Assembly (NCBI RefSeq): GCF_900115245.1
Contig: NZ_FOVT01000014.1
Location: 1 to 64,000, forward strand
Reading direction: 5' to 3'
Source of the DNA: Mesorhizobium sp. NFR06
GTDB lineage: Bacteria > Pseudomonadota > Alphaproteobacteria > Rhizobiales > Rhizobiaceae
DNA length: 64,000 nt
Position numbers and translations under genes: made by a program. Positions 51,105 through 59,834 of this stretch are shown here, piece after piece; position 1 is the first letter of the stretch, and the number at the start of each line of letters is the position of its first letter. Below the pieces are notes generated by a model. That model saw nothing but the letters and a program-made list of their open reading frames with translations. It was not told the origin of the DNA and made no database searches.

Positions 51105-51794
51105 TCATTCGTTACCGCTGTCACCTTGCATGTCGATTGCGAAAGCGGCGTAGTAATTCAGCCCCGGCATGGGTGCGCTGACGGTCAGGATCCATCGCAC
51201 ATTGCCGTGCACCCGTTCGTATATCGGTGGCCCTTTGGAGGCCAGCGCATCGGGCGGTATCTGGAAGGCGAAGGGAATGCCTGCGCTCGACCGGACAGAC
51301 GCGCATGGCACGACGATCTTCTCCTGCCACCTGAGTTCTTCCTTGTAGGTCGATCTCTGGGTGCCGCTGGTGTTCACAACCGGCCCGCCGACCCGGTAGG
51401 TGCGGATGCACCTCAGTTGCACCGTGTAGTCGCCGCCCGGTGCCGGGTCGCGGCTTGATCGCAGCAAACCTTCAAAGCGCCTGCCGGCCGTTGCGGGGCC
51501 GACAACGAGTGTCGTCCGGCCGAACTTGCGAACCCGCAGCGTGTCGCGGATCGCCTTCGACAGCGAGTATAGCGCGATCAGAATGAATAGGACCGGGACG
51601 AAGATCAGCGGATTGAACTCGCGATCGTTGAGGTCGAAATCGAGCGGAAGCGCGAAGTACCAGACGATCAATATGCCGATCAGGCCCATGCCACCGGCAA
51701 AGAAATATCCGCTGGATGCATTGGCGGCGTTGGCGTCGATCATTGGCGCCGGCGCTTGCGCCGTAACTTGCCGCCGATTGCGTTTTCCGCCCAT
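51105..51794 (-). CDS. Membrane protein with two N-terminal helices and a beta-rich domain
   Basis: 229 residues from the ATG at 51794 (MGGKRNRRQVTAQAP). Two membrane segments lie at about 32-50 and 65-83 (FFAGGMGLIGILIVWYFA, LIFVPVLFILIALYSL). A soluble domain (about 100-229) rich in beta strands follows, containing GRRFEGLLRSS and KIVVPCASVRSSAGIPFAFQIPPDA. I do not recognise the family with confidence. It converges with kdsA (11-bp gap). Confidence 0.65.
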   Translation of the reverse strand: MGGKRNRRQVTAQAPAPMIDANAANASSGYFFAGGMGLIGILIVWYFALPLDFDLNDREFNPLIFVPVLFILIALYSLSKAIRDTLRVRKFGRTTLVVGPATAGRRFEGLLRSSRDPAPGGDYTVQLRCIRTYRVGGPVVNTSGTQRSTYKEELRWQEKIVVPCASVRSSAGIPFAFQIPPDALASKGPPIYERVHGNVRWILTVSAPMPGLNYYAAFAIDMQGDSGNE

Positions 51795-51935
51795 CCGCCA
51801 ACCCCTGGCGCGACACTGCCATGCAGCGCGGCCGGATGACAATGGCAACCTGGCCGCAATCTCTCACTGCTTGTGGCTGCAAAAGGTCGGTTGTAGGCTC
51901 GCCTTTGCAACTGAGCGCCTTGGCAGGAGGAAGCC

Positions 51936-52142
51936 ATGTCTGTCGCCCGCGTCACCGAGATCACGTCGTCGTCCAACAAGAGCTTTCAGGATGCGATCGA
52001 GAAGGGTATCGCCCGTGCCGCGAAAACCCTGAAGAACGTCGAGGGCGCGTGGATCCAGGACCAGAAGATCGTCGTCCAGGACGGCAAGATCGCTGCCTAT
52101 CGGGTCAACATGAAGGTCACCTTCATCCTCATGGACAGCTAA
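51936..52142 (+). CDS. Dodecin family protein
   Basis: 68 residues. MSVARVTEITSSSNKSFQDAIEKGIARAAKTLKNVEGAWIQDQ is the dodecin fold. The Trp in EGAWIQDQ is the flavin-stacking position. Dodecins are dodecameric flavin stores. GGCAGGAGGAAGCC precedes the ATG. The next gene starts 72 bp later. Confidence 0.92.
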   Translation: MSVARVTEITSSSNKSFQDAIEKGIARAAKTLKNVEGAWIQDQKIVVQDGKIAAYRVNMKVTFILMDS

Positions 52143-52214
52143 GCGGAAGTCGGGAACCTTCACCCGCTCCTCTCATTGTCCATTGAGGCACATCAACCCG
52201 AGAGGAGTTCCACC

Positions 52215-52580
52215 ATGACCACCCCGTCAGGGCATACCGAAGCCATCGCTGCGTCGCGCGTCATTGGCACGACCGTCTATAACACCGAGGGAAACAGGAT
52301 CGGCAGCATCGAGGATGTCATGCTCGACAAGATGTCGAACGGCATCATGTTCGCAGTGATCGGCTTCGGCGGCTTCCTTGGCATGGGCGAGAAATACCAC
52401 GCGGTGCCGTGGGCGACCCTCGACTATGACGAGGACAAGGGCGGCTACGTCGTCCCGTTTACGAAGGAGCAGCTTCAAGCCGCGCCCGCATACTCGATCA
52501 AGCAGTTGACCGGCGCTGACGGCGAAGCGGCCCGCGACGCCTCTTTCCAATATTATCACGTGAAGCCCTATTGGCACTGA
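52215..52580 (+). CDS. PRC-barrel domain protein
   Basis: 121 residues from the ATG at 52215, after GAGAGGAGTTCCACC. The PRC barrel (about 10-80) is clear in ASRVIGTTVYNTEGNRIGSIEDVMLDKMSNGIMFAVIGFGGFLGMGEKYHAVPW. These are often stress-induced in rhizobia, and the role is unknown. Confidence 0.87.
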   Translation: MTTPSGHTEAIAASRVIGTTVYNTEGNRIGSIEDVMLDKMSNGIMFAVIGFGGFLGMGEKYHAVPWATLDYDEDKGGYVVPFTKEQLQAAPAYSIKQLTGADGEAARDASFQYYHVKPYWH

Positions 52581-52601
52581 CCGGCCAAAGCAGGAATCGA
52601 A

Positions 52602-52631
52602 AAGGCCCCCGGCAAAGCGGGGGCCTTGAGG
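52602..52631. terminator. Bidirectional terminator between PRC-barrel and lipoprotein genes
   Basis: AAGGCCCCCG (52602-52611) and CGGGGGCCTT (52618-52627) form a 10-bp perfect stem with a 6-nt loop. In plus orientation GAGGTTTT follows and in minus orientation TTTTCG follows, so it can end both convergent genes (stops at 52580 and 52640). Confidence 0.8.
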
Positions 52632-52639
52632 TTTTGGCG

Positions 52640-52762
52640 CTACTGCACCACCTGGAGGGTCGATAATTCTACCGAGCTTTGCCGGGACTTCTGATCGTCG
52701 CATGACGTCAAAAACGCCGCCGCAATCAGGAACAAACTCACGATACCGCTCAACTGGGACAT
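52640..52762 (-). CDS. Very small lipoprotein (40 aa)
   Basis: MSQLSGIVSLFLIAAAFLTSCDDQKSRQSS-type protein of 40 residues: a signal peptide of 20 residues with lipobox LTSC and lipidated Cys21, then a 19-residue tail. Asp at +2 of the mature form would, in E. coli, retain it in the inner membrane. AGGAGGA lies eight bases before the ATG on the minus strand, which strongly supports translation. It is shorter than usual annotation limits. Function unknown. Confidence 0.7.
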   Translation of the reverse strand: MSQLSGIVSLFLIAAAFLTSCDDQKSRQSSVELSTLQVVQ

Positions 52763-52962
52763 GGCGAAACTCCTCCTGTTTCGCCCCGCGCGAATGCAAC
52801 CATAGACGAGAAGGTCGCGCGGCGCGCATGACTTATGATGACAGAAATTTGCGCTTCGTGAATCGGGCTCTCGGCAATAATTGCGGGCCCGCCGATTGCC
52901 TTTTGCTCCGCTTTGGCTAAGAGGGGCGCGACGCTTCAATCGATCAATCGGGGACATCGCAA

Positions 52963-54237
52963 ATGACCGCCATCATCGACATTGTCGGGCGTGAAATACT
53001 GGACAGCCGTGGCAATCCGACCGTCGAGGTCGACGTGGTGCTGGAGGACGGCTCGATGGGCCGCGCCGCGGTGCCGTCGGGTGCGTCGACCGGCGCGCAT
53101 GAAGCGGTCGAGGTGCGCGACGGCGGACCGCGCTATCTCGGCAAGGGGGTGCAGCGCGCGGTCGAGGCCGTGAACGGCGAACTGTTCGAAGCAATCGGCG
53201 GCATGGAAGCCGAGAACCAGATCCATATCGACCAGACGATGATCGAGCTCGACGGTACACCGAACAAGAGTCGCCTCGGCGCCAACGCCATCCTGGGCGT
53301 GTCGCTGGCGGTCGCCAAGGCAGCCGCGGAAGCCGCCGGCCTGCCGCTCTATCGCTATGTCGGCGGCGCCAAGGCGCAGGTGCTGCCGGTGCCGATGATG
53401 AACATCATCAATGGCGGCGCGCATGCCGACAACCCGATCGACTTCCAGGAATTCATGATCCTGCCGGTCGGCGCGCCGACGCTGCGCGACGGCGTGCGCT
53501 GGGGCTCGGAAATCTTCCACACGCTGCGCAAGAAGCTCAAGGATGCCGGCCACAACACCAATGTCGGCGACGAGGGTGGTTTCGCCCCCAACCTGAAGAG
53601 TGCGCCCTCGGCGCTCGATTTCATCATGGAATCGATCGAGAAAGCCGGCTTCAAGCCGGGCGAGGATGTCGCGCTCGGCCTCGACTGCGCGGCGACCGAA
53701 TTCTTCAAGGACGGCAACTACGTCTATGAGGGCGAGAAGAAGACGCGCGATCCGAAGGCGCAGGCGAAATACCTTGCCAAGCTCGCCGCCGACTATCCGA
53801 TCATCACCATCGAGGACGGGCTTGCCGAGGACGACTGGGAAGGCTGGAAGATCCTGACCGACCTGATCGGCAAGAAGACCCAGCTCGTCGGCGACGATCT
53901 CTTCGTCACCAATACGGCGCGGCTGCGCGACGGCATCCGCATGGGCGTCGCCAATTCGATCCTGGTCAAGGTCAACCAGATCGGCTCGCTGACCGAGACG
54001 CTGGACGCCGTCGAAACCGCGCACAAGGCCGGCTACACCGCCGTCATGTCGCACCGTTCGGGCGAGACCGAGGACTCGACCATCGCCGATCTCGCGGTCG
54101 CCACCAATTGCGGGCAGATCAAGACCGGCTCGCTGTCGCGCTCGGACCGCACCGCCAAATACAACCAGCTCATCCGCATCGAGGAAGAGCTCGGCAAGCA
54201 GGCCCGCTACGCCGGCAAGTCGGTGATCAAGGGCTGA
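52963..54237 (+). CDS. eno: Enolase (phosphopyruvate hydratase)
   Basis: 424 residues. MTAIIDIVGREILDSRGNPTVEVDV, PSGASTGAHEAVE, EDGLAEDDWEGW, the catalytic Lys in VKVNQIGSLTET and SHRSGETEDSTIADLAV are all intact. It converts 2-phosphoglycerate to PEP in glycolysis. It is followed by a terminator and the FtsB/DivIC gene, then pdhA. Confidence 0.98.
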   Translation: MTAIIDIVGREILDSRGNPTVEVDVVLEDGSMGRAAVPSGASTGAHEAVEVRDGGPRYLGKGVQRAVEAVNGELFEAIGGMEAENQIHIDQTMIELDGTPNKSRLGANAILGVSLAVAKAAAEAAGLPLYRYVGGAKAQVLPVPMMNIINGGAHADNPIDFQEFMILPVGAPTLRDGVRWGSEIFHTLRKKLKDAGHNTNVGDEGGFAPNLKSAPSALDFIMESIEKAGFKPGEDVALGLDCAATEFFKDGNYVYEGEKKTRDPKAQAKYLAKLAADYPIITIEDGLAEDDWEGWKILTDLIGKKTQLVGDDLFVTNTARLRDGIRMGVANSILVKVNQIGSLTETLDAVETAHKAGYTAVMSHRSGETEDSTIADLAVATNCGQIKTGSLSRSDRTAKYNQLIRIEEELGKQARYAGKSVIKG

Positions 54238-54262
54238 TCCGGCTTCATTCGAGCAATTCGAG

Positions 54263-54288
54263 AGGGCGGGTTGTTCCCGCCCTTTTCA
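54263..54288 (+). terminator. Intrinsic terminator of eno
   Basis: AGGGCGGG (54263-54270) and CCCGCCCT (54276-54283) form an 8-bp perfect stem with a 5-nt loop and then TTTTC. It lies 26 bp after the eno stop. Confidence 0.9.
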
Positions 54289-54394
54289 TTTTCTGCGCGC
54301 CTCGAACCAGCCGACCGTAACCGTCCATTAAGCACAATTGGGCGAAATAGGACTCAGATGGTCGCTTGCGTTCGCGGCCGCGAGGGTTCGGGTG

Positions 54395-54718
54395 ATGTGG
54401 ACACGTCAGCACAAGCAGCGAAACACCGGCAGGTTGATCATTCCCTCGCTTTGCGCGCTCTTCCTGGCCTATTTCGGCTTCCATGCCTATCACGGCGAGT
54501 TCGGCATCTATTCCAAATACCGGTTTGAGGCGCAGAAGGTCGAATTGCAGGCTCAGCTCGACGCCGTCAAGGCGCGCCGTGTCGACTTCGAGCGCCGCGT
54601 CCAGCTGTTGCATGAAGGCACGCTGGAGAAGGATATGCTTGACGAGCAGGCCCGAAAGGCGCTCAATCTCTCGCAGCCGGACGAAATCACCATCATGCTG
54701 CCCGCCTCGACGAAATAA
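54395..54718 (+). CDS. Septum formation initiator, FtsB/DivIC family
   Basis: 107 residues from the ATG at 54395 (MWTRQHKQRNTGRLIIPSLCALFLAYFGF). One membrane helix (about 14-31) is followed by an extracytoplasmic coiled coil (about 45-80, VELQAQLDAVKARRVDFERRVQLL) and the DMLDEQARKALNL segment of the family. It bridges divisome proteins in the FtsQLB complex. The eno-ftsB order is widespread. Confidence 0.85.
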   Translation: MWTRQHKQRNTGRLIIPSLCALFLAYFGFHAYHGEFGIYSKYRFEAQKVELQAQLDAVKARRVDFERRVQLLHEGTLEKDMLDEQARKALNLSQPDEITIMLPASTK

Positions 54719-54893
54719 CCGAATTTCGGTTAATCGATTTTATTTGCAACGATTCTAATCGCTTAGATGCATGTCTGCCATGCATTTTTCAGCATGGCGC
54801 AATGCATCCTTGCGTGTTAGCTTCCCTCAAATCGGTGGGGAGGCGATCGATCTCCCTGAATGTCCGCAAAGAGACGCCAACAGGGAGTGACGC

Positions 54894-55931
54894 ATGGCCA
54901 CCGCCGCCAAAAAAGCGCCCGCCAAATCCAAATCCGACAAACAGCCAAATCTGTCAGCGCCCAAGCCGGCTGATTTCACCAAGGAAGAAGAGCTGTCCGC
55001 CTACCGGCACATGCTCTTGATCCGCCGCTTCGAAGAGAAGGCCGGCCAACTCTACGGCATGGGCTTCATCGGCGGCTTCTGCCACCTCTATATCGGCCAG
55101 GAGGCCGTCGTCACCGGCATGAAGATGGCGCTGATCGAAGGCGACCAGATGATTACCGCCTATCGCGACCATGGCCACATGCTGGCGATGGAACTGTCGC
55201 CGCGCGGCGTCATGGCCGAGCTCACCGGGCGCCGCGGCGGCCTGTCGAAGGGCAAAGGCGGCTCCATGCACATGTTCTCCAAGGAGAAGCATTTCTATGG
55301 CGGCCACGGCATCGTCGGCGCGCAGGTCTCGCTCGGCACCGGCCTGGCCTTCGCCAACCGCTACCGCGACAACAAGAACGTTTCGCTGACCTATTTCGGC
55401 GACGGCGCCGCCAACCAGGGCCAGGTCTATGAAAGCTTCAACATGGCCTCGCTGTGGAAGCTGCCGGTGATCTACATCATCGAGAACAACCGCTACGCCA
55501 TGGGCACGTCGGTGTCGCGCTCGTCGGCCGAGACCGACTTCTCGCATCGCGGCGCTTCGTTCAAGATTCCGGGCATCCAGGTCGACGGCATGGATGTCCG
55601 CGCCGTGAAGTCGGCGGCCGATCTCGCCACCGAATGGTGCCGTGCCGGCAATGGCCCGCTGATCCTCGAGATGCAGACCTACCGCTATCGCGGCCATTCG
55701 ATGTCCGACCCCGCGAAGTATCGCTCCAAGGAAGAAGTGCAGAAGATGCGCTCCGAGCACGACCCGATCGAGCAGGTCCGGGTGCGGCTGCTCGACAAGA
55801 AGTGGGCGAGCGAAGACGAGCTCAAGGCCGTCGACAAGGGGGTTCGCGACATCGTCGCCGACGCCGCGGAATTTGCCCAGAACGACGCCGAGCCGGATCC
55901 GTCCGAGCTCTGGACCGACATCGTGCTCTAA
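54894..55931 (+). CDS. pdhA: Pyruvate dehydrogenase E1 component, alpha subunit
   Basis: 345 residues with a Lys/Pro/Ala-rich N-terminal tail. RRFEEKAGQLYGMGFIGGFCHLYIGQEA, the thiamine-diphosphate motif GDGAANQGQVYESFNMASLWKLPVIYIIENN and the loop YRGHSMSDPAKYRSKEE are typical. With PdhB it decarboxylates pyruvate. It is the first gene of the pdh locus. The 175-bp gap before it has several ATGCAT words but no clear promoter. Confidence 0.97.
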   Translation: MATAAKKAPAKSKSDKQPNLSAPKPADFTKEEELSAYRHMLLIRRFEEKAGQLYGMGFIGGFCHLYIGQEAVVTGMKMALIEGDQMITAYRDHGHMLAMELSPRGVMAELTGRRGGLSKGKGGSMHMFSKEKHFYGGHGIVGAQVSLGTGLAFANRYRDNKNVSLTYFGDGAANQGQVYESFNMASLWKLPVIYIIENNRYAMGTSVSRSSAETDFSHRGASFKIPGIQVDGMDVRAVKSAADLATEWCRAGNGPLILEMQTYRYRGHSMSDPAKYRSKEEVQKMRSEHDPIEQVRVRLLDKKWASEDELKAVDKGVRDIVADAAEFAQNDAEPDPSELWTDIVL

Positions 55932-55945
55932 GGGAGGGCAAGGAC

Positions 55946-57337
55946 ATGCCGATCGAAATTCTCATGCCCGCGCTCTCGCCGACGATGGAAGAGGGCAATC
56001 TTTCCAAATGGCTGAAAAACGAAGGCGACAAGGTGGTCGCCGGCGACGTCATTGCCGAGATCGAAACCGACAAGGCGACGATGGAAGTCGAAGCCGTCGA
56101 TGAAGGCACTCTTGCCAAGATCGTGGTGCCAGCCGGCACCGAAGGCGTGAAGGTCAACGCGGTGATCGCCGTGCTTGCGGTCGATGGTGAAGACGTCGAC
56201 AAGGCCGGCGAAGGCATTGGCGAGGAGCCGGCCATGGCCGAAACAGCCGCTCCGGCGCCCGCGCCTGCCGCGGCCAAGAGCGACGCTGCGGCCGCCGTTG
56301 CTGCCGCGCCCAAAACCGAAGTCGCCGCCGATCCGGACATTCCGGCCGGAACCGAAATGGTCTCTACCACCGTACGCGAGGCGCTTCGCGACGCGATGGC
56401 CGAGGAAATGCGCCGCGACGGCGATGTCTTCGTCATGGGCGAGGAGGTTGCCGAGTACCAAGGCGCCTACAAGATCACGCAGGGCCTGCTGCAGGAATTC
56501 GGGCCGCGCCGCGTGGTCGATACCCCGATCACCGAGCACGGCTTTGCCGGCGTCGGCGTCGGTGCCGCGATGGCCGGGCTGAAGCCGATCGTCGAATTCA
56601 TGACCTTCAACTTCGCCATGCAGGCGATCGACCAGATCATCAACTCGGCGGCGAAGACCCTTTACATGTCCGGCGGCCAGATGGGCGCGCCGATCGTCTT
56701 CCGCGGCCCGAACGGCGCGGCCGCCCGCGTCGCTGCGCAGCACTCGCAGTGCTATGCCGCGTGGTACAGCCATATCCCGGGCCTGAAGGTGGTGATGCCG
56801 TATACGGCGGCGGACGCCAAGGGCCTGCTCAAGGCGGCGATCCGCGATCCGAACCCGGTCATCTTCCTCGAGAACGAAATCCTGTACGGCCAGTCCTTCG
56901 ACGTGCCCAAGCTCGACGATTTCGTGCTGCCGATTGGCAAGGCACGTATCCACAAGCAGGGCAAGGATGTCACCTTGGTCTCCTTCGGCATCGGCATGAC
57001 CTACGCGGTCAAGGCGGAAGCCGAGCTGCGTGGCATGGGCATCGATGCGGAGATCATCGATCTCAGGTCCATCCGTCCGCTCGATTTCGACACGATCATC
57101 GCCTCGGTAAAAAAGACCAACCGTCTTGTGGTGGTGGAAGAAGGTTTTCCGCAAAGCTCGGTCGGCGACCACATCGCCAACCAGGTCTCGCAGCGCGCCT
57201 TCGACTTCCTCGATGCGCCGGTGATCACCGTCGCCGGCAAGGACGTGCCGATGCCTTATGCGGCGAACCTCGAAAAGCTGGCCTTGCCCAATGTCGGCGA
57301 GGTCGTCGAGGCGGTCAAAGCCGTCACCTATCGCTGA
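55946..57337 (+). CDS. pdhB: Pyruvate dehydrogenase E1 beta subunit with N-terminal lipoyl domain
   Basis: 463 residues from the ATG at 55946, after AGGGAGGGCAAGGAC. Residues 1-78 are a lipoyl domain (lipoyl Lys43 in ETDKATMEVE), normally found on E2. An Ala/Pro linker (95-130) and the usual E1-beta (about 135-463, PITEHGFAGVGVGAAMAGLKPI, FNFAMQAIDQIINSAAKT) follow. This fusion is known from Rhizobiales. Its lipoyl DNA is nearly identical to that of pdhC. Confidence 0.97.
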   Translation: MPIEILMPALSPTMEEGNLSKWLKNEGDKVVAGDVIAEIETDKATMEVEAVDEGTLAKIVVPAGTEGVKVNAVIAVLAVDGEDVDKAGEGIGEEPAMAETAAPAPAPAAAKSDAAAAVAAAPKTEVAADPDIPAGTEMVSTTVREALRDAMAEEMRRDGDVFVMGEEVAEYQGAYKITQGLLQEFGPRRVVDTPITEHGFAGVGVGAAMAGLKPIVEFMTFNFAMQAIDQIINSAAKTLYMSGGQMGAPIVFRGPNGAAARVAAQHSQCYAAWYSHIPGLKVVMPYTAADAKGLLKAAIRDPNPVIFLENEILYGQSFDVPKLDDFVLPIGKARIHKQGKDVTLVSFGIGMTYAVKAEAELRGMGIDAEIIDLRSIRPLDFDTIIASVKKTNRLVVVEEGFPQSSVGDHIANQVSQRAFDFLDAPVITVAGKDVPMPYAANLEKLALPNVGEVVEAVKAVTYR

Positions 57338-57355
57338 GTCGGTCGGGAGGGAAAA

Positions 57356-58732
57356 ATGCCAATCAACATCACGATGCCGGCCCTCTCTCCGACCATGGAA
57401 GAGGGCAATCTTTCCAAGTGGTTGGTCAAGGAAGGCGACAAGGTCTCGCCGGGCGACGTGATCGCCGAGATCGAAACCGACAAGGCGACGATGGAAGTCG
57501 AAGCCGTCGATGAAGGCACGGTCGCCAAGCTGGTGGTTCCAGCCGGCACCGAAGGCGTCAAGGTCAACGCGCTGATCGCCATCCTGGCCGGGGAAGGCGA
57601 GGATGCCGGAGCCGCGGCCAAGAGCGGCGGCGACGCCGCGCCCAAGGCTGAGGCCGCCAAGACGGAAGCACCGAAGGCCGATGGGCCCAAGGAAGCGCCC
57701 AAGGCGGCGGCCGCCGCGGCACCTGCACCGGCGAAGGCCGGGCCCGCTCCGGTCGCCAACGGCCACGCCGCCGGTGAACGCGTGTTCGCGTCGCCGCTCG
57801 CCCGCCGCATCGCCAAGGATGCCGGCCTCGACGTGGCCGCGCTGAGCGGTTCCGGTCCGCATGGCCGCGTGGTGAAGGCTGATGTCGAAACGGCGATTTC
57901 CTCAGGCGGCGCCAAAGCCGCTCCCGCGGCGAAGGCTCCGGCTGGCGCGCCCGCGGGTGCTCCGGCCGCTGCAGCGAAAGCGATGTCGGACGACCAGGTG
58001 CTGAAACTGTTCGCCGAAGGCTCCTACGAGCTCGTGCCGCACGACAATATGCGCAAGACCATCGCGCGCCGCCTGGTCGAGGCGAAGTCCACCATCCCGC
58101 ATTTCTATTTGACGCTCGACTGCGAGCTCGATGCGCTGCTTGCGCTGCGCACGCAGTTGAATGCGGCAGCGCCGATGAAGAAGACCGACAAGGGCGAGGT
58201 TCCGGCCTACAAGCTCTCGGTCAACGACATGGTGATCAAGGCCATGGCGATGGCGCTGATGGCGGTGCCGGATGCCAATGCCTCGTGGACCGACAGCGCC
58301 ATGGTCAAGCACAAGCACGCCGATGTCGGCGTCGCCGTGTCGATCCCCGGCGGCCTGATCACGCCGATCATCCGCGATGCCGACGAAAAGACGCTGTCGG
58401 TCATCTCCAACGAGATGAAGGACCTGGCCAGCCGCGCCAGGAGCCGCAAGCTGAAGCCGGAGGAATATCAGGGCGGTACGACGGCGGTGTCCAATCTGGG
58501 CATGTTCGGCGTCAAGGACTTTGCCGCCGTCATCAACCCGCCGCATGCCACGATTTTGGCCGTCGGCGCGGGCGAGGAGCGGGCGGTGGTGAAGAACGGC
58601 GAGATCAAGATTGCCACCGTCATGTCGGTGACCTTGTCCACCGATCACCGTGCCGTCGACGGCGCGCTCGGCGCCGAACTGCTCGGCGCCTTCAAGCGCA
58701 TGATCGAAAACCCGATGGGCATGCTGGTGTAA
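57356..58732 (+). CDS. pdhC: Dihydrolipoamide acetyltransferase, E2 of pyruvate dehydrogenase
   Basis: 458 residues. The N-terminal lipoyl domain (Lys43) is followed by an Ala/Pro linker, the peripheral-subunit binding domain (about 141-178, VFASPLARRIAKDAGLDVAALSGSGPHGRVVK) and the catalytic domain with HRAVDGALGAE (His and Asp of the HxxxDG motif). It transfers the acetyl group to CoA and forms the core of the complex. It starts 18 bp after pdhB. Confidence 0.97.
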   Translation: MPINITMPALSPTMEEGNLSKWLVKEGDKVSPGDVIAEIETDKATMEVEAVDEGTVAKLVVPAGTEGVKVNALIAILAGEGEDAGAAAKSGGDAAPKAEAAKTEAPKADGPKEAPKAAAAAAPAPAKAGPAPVANGHAAGERVFASPLARRIAKDAGLDVAALSGSGPHGRVVKADVETAISSGGAKAAPAAKAPAGAPAGAPAAAAKAMSDDQVLKLFAEGSYELVPHDNMRKTIARRLVEAKSTIPHFYLTLDCELDALLALRTQLNAAAPMKKTDKGEVPAYKLSVNDMVIKAMAMALMAVPDANASWTDSAMVKHKHADVGVAVSIPGGLITPIIRDADEKTLSVISNEMKDLASRARSRKLKPEEYQGGTTAVSNLGMFGVKDFAAVINPPHATILAVGAGEERAVVKNGEIKIATVMSVTLSTDHRAVDGALGAELLGAFKRMIENPMGMLV

Positions 58733-58746
58733 GAAGGAAAAAGGCG

Positions 58747-59172
58747 GTGCGGAAATTCTTCACCAGCCTTTTCGCCTTCATCCTTTCCGGTTTCGCCGGC
58801 GGGCTGGTGGCTGAGGAACTCGCCGTCGCCACCGGCGCCGAGGAAGAATACATCGTCGTTTTCATGGTCTCGGTGTTGGTGACCCTTGTCGTCACCGTCG
58901 TCTTCTTCATGGCGCAGTTCATGGCCGATCCGGCCATGGCCGTCGCCAAGGCGGCAAAGTGGTCGCTGATCGTGTTTGCCGTGCTGCTCACTCTGGTGGT
59001 CGGCGCGGTGCTCTACACCGACGCCAGCACACAGGTGATCAAGCGCGACGTGCCGATGGTGGCCGGGCTGCTACTGCCCGGCATCGTCACGATCGTCGTG
59101 CAGTGGCTCTTCGTGCGCTGGCGGGTGGGGCGCGCCCACACAGGTTTTGGTAGAAGCGGGGCAAACGCGTGA
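58747..59172 (+). CDS. Small multi-spanning membrane protein of unknown function
   Basis: 141 residues with a GTG start at 58747 after AAGGAAAAAGGCG. Four hydrophobic segments (about 5-22, 35-57, 70-88, 105-122) suggest an integral membrane protein; no family recognised. It sits between pdhC and the SGNH gene, and its stop overlaps the next start (GTGA). A role linked to the pdh operon is only positional. Confidence 0.6.
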   Translation: MRKFFTSLFAFILSGFAGGLVAEELAVATGAEEEYIVVFMVSVLVTLVVTVVFFMAQFMADPAMAVAKAAKWSLIVFAVLLTLVVGAVLYTDASTQVIKRDVPMVAGLLLPGIVTIVVQWLFVRWRVGRAHTGFGRSGANA

Positions 59173-59807
59173 AGACAATTCTGTGCTACGGTGACTCCCT
59201 GACCTGGGGCTATGACGCCGCCAGCCTCGGCCGCCATGCGCTGGAGGACCGCTGGCCGAGCGTGCTTGGGGCTGAGCTTGGTGACGACGTCGAGGTCGTC
59301 GCCGAAGGTCTCAACGGCCGCACCACGGCCTTCGACGACCATCTGGCCGGCGCCGATCGCAACGGCGCCCGCATCCTGCCGACGATCCTGACGAGCCATG
59401 CGCCGCTTGATCTCGTCATCGTCATGCTCGGCTCCAACGACATGAAGCCGTGGATCCACGGCAACCCGGTCGCCGCCAAGCAGGGCATGGAGCGGCTGAT
59501 CAACATCGTGCGCGGCCACGACTATCCGTTCGACTGGCCGGCGCCGCAGATGCTTATCGTCGCGCCACCCGCCGTGACACGCACCGACAATGCCGAGTTC
59601 AAGGAAATGTTCGCCGGCGGCGACGACGCCTCCAAGCGCCTGGCGCCGCAATACTCCCTGCTTGCCGACGAGGCCGGTTGCGGCTTTTTCGACGCCGGCA
59701 CGGTCGCTACCACCACGCCGCTCGACGGCGTCCATCTCGACGCGGAAAACACGCGGCGGATCGGCGCGGCGCTGGCGCCGCTCGTGCGCGTCATGCTCTC
59801 ACTCTAA
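59169..59807 (+). CDS. SGNH/GDSL-type esterase (arylesterase-like)
   Basis: 212 residues with a GTG start. The four SGNH blocks are visible: GDSLTWGYD (Ser10), AEGLNGRTT (Gly), LGSNDMK (Asn), and DGVHLD (Asp and His at about 185-188). The order and length resemble aryl esterase/perhydrolase proteins. There is no signal peptide, so it is probably cytoplasmic. It is coupled to the membrane protein gene upstream. Confidence 0.85.
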   Translation: MKTILCYGDSLTWGYDAASLGRHALEDRWPSVLGAELGDDVEVVAEGLNGRTTAFDDHLAGADRNGARILPTILTSHAPLDLVIVMLGSNDMKPWIHGNPVAAKQGMERLINIVRGHDYPFDWPAPQMLIVAPPAVTRTDNAEFKEMFAGGDDASKRLAPQYSLLADEAGCGFFDAGTVATTTPLDGVHLDAENTRRIGAALAPLVRVMLSL

Positions 59808-59834
59808 CCCTCAGAAAGATCAGGGAGAAAACCC

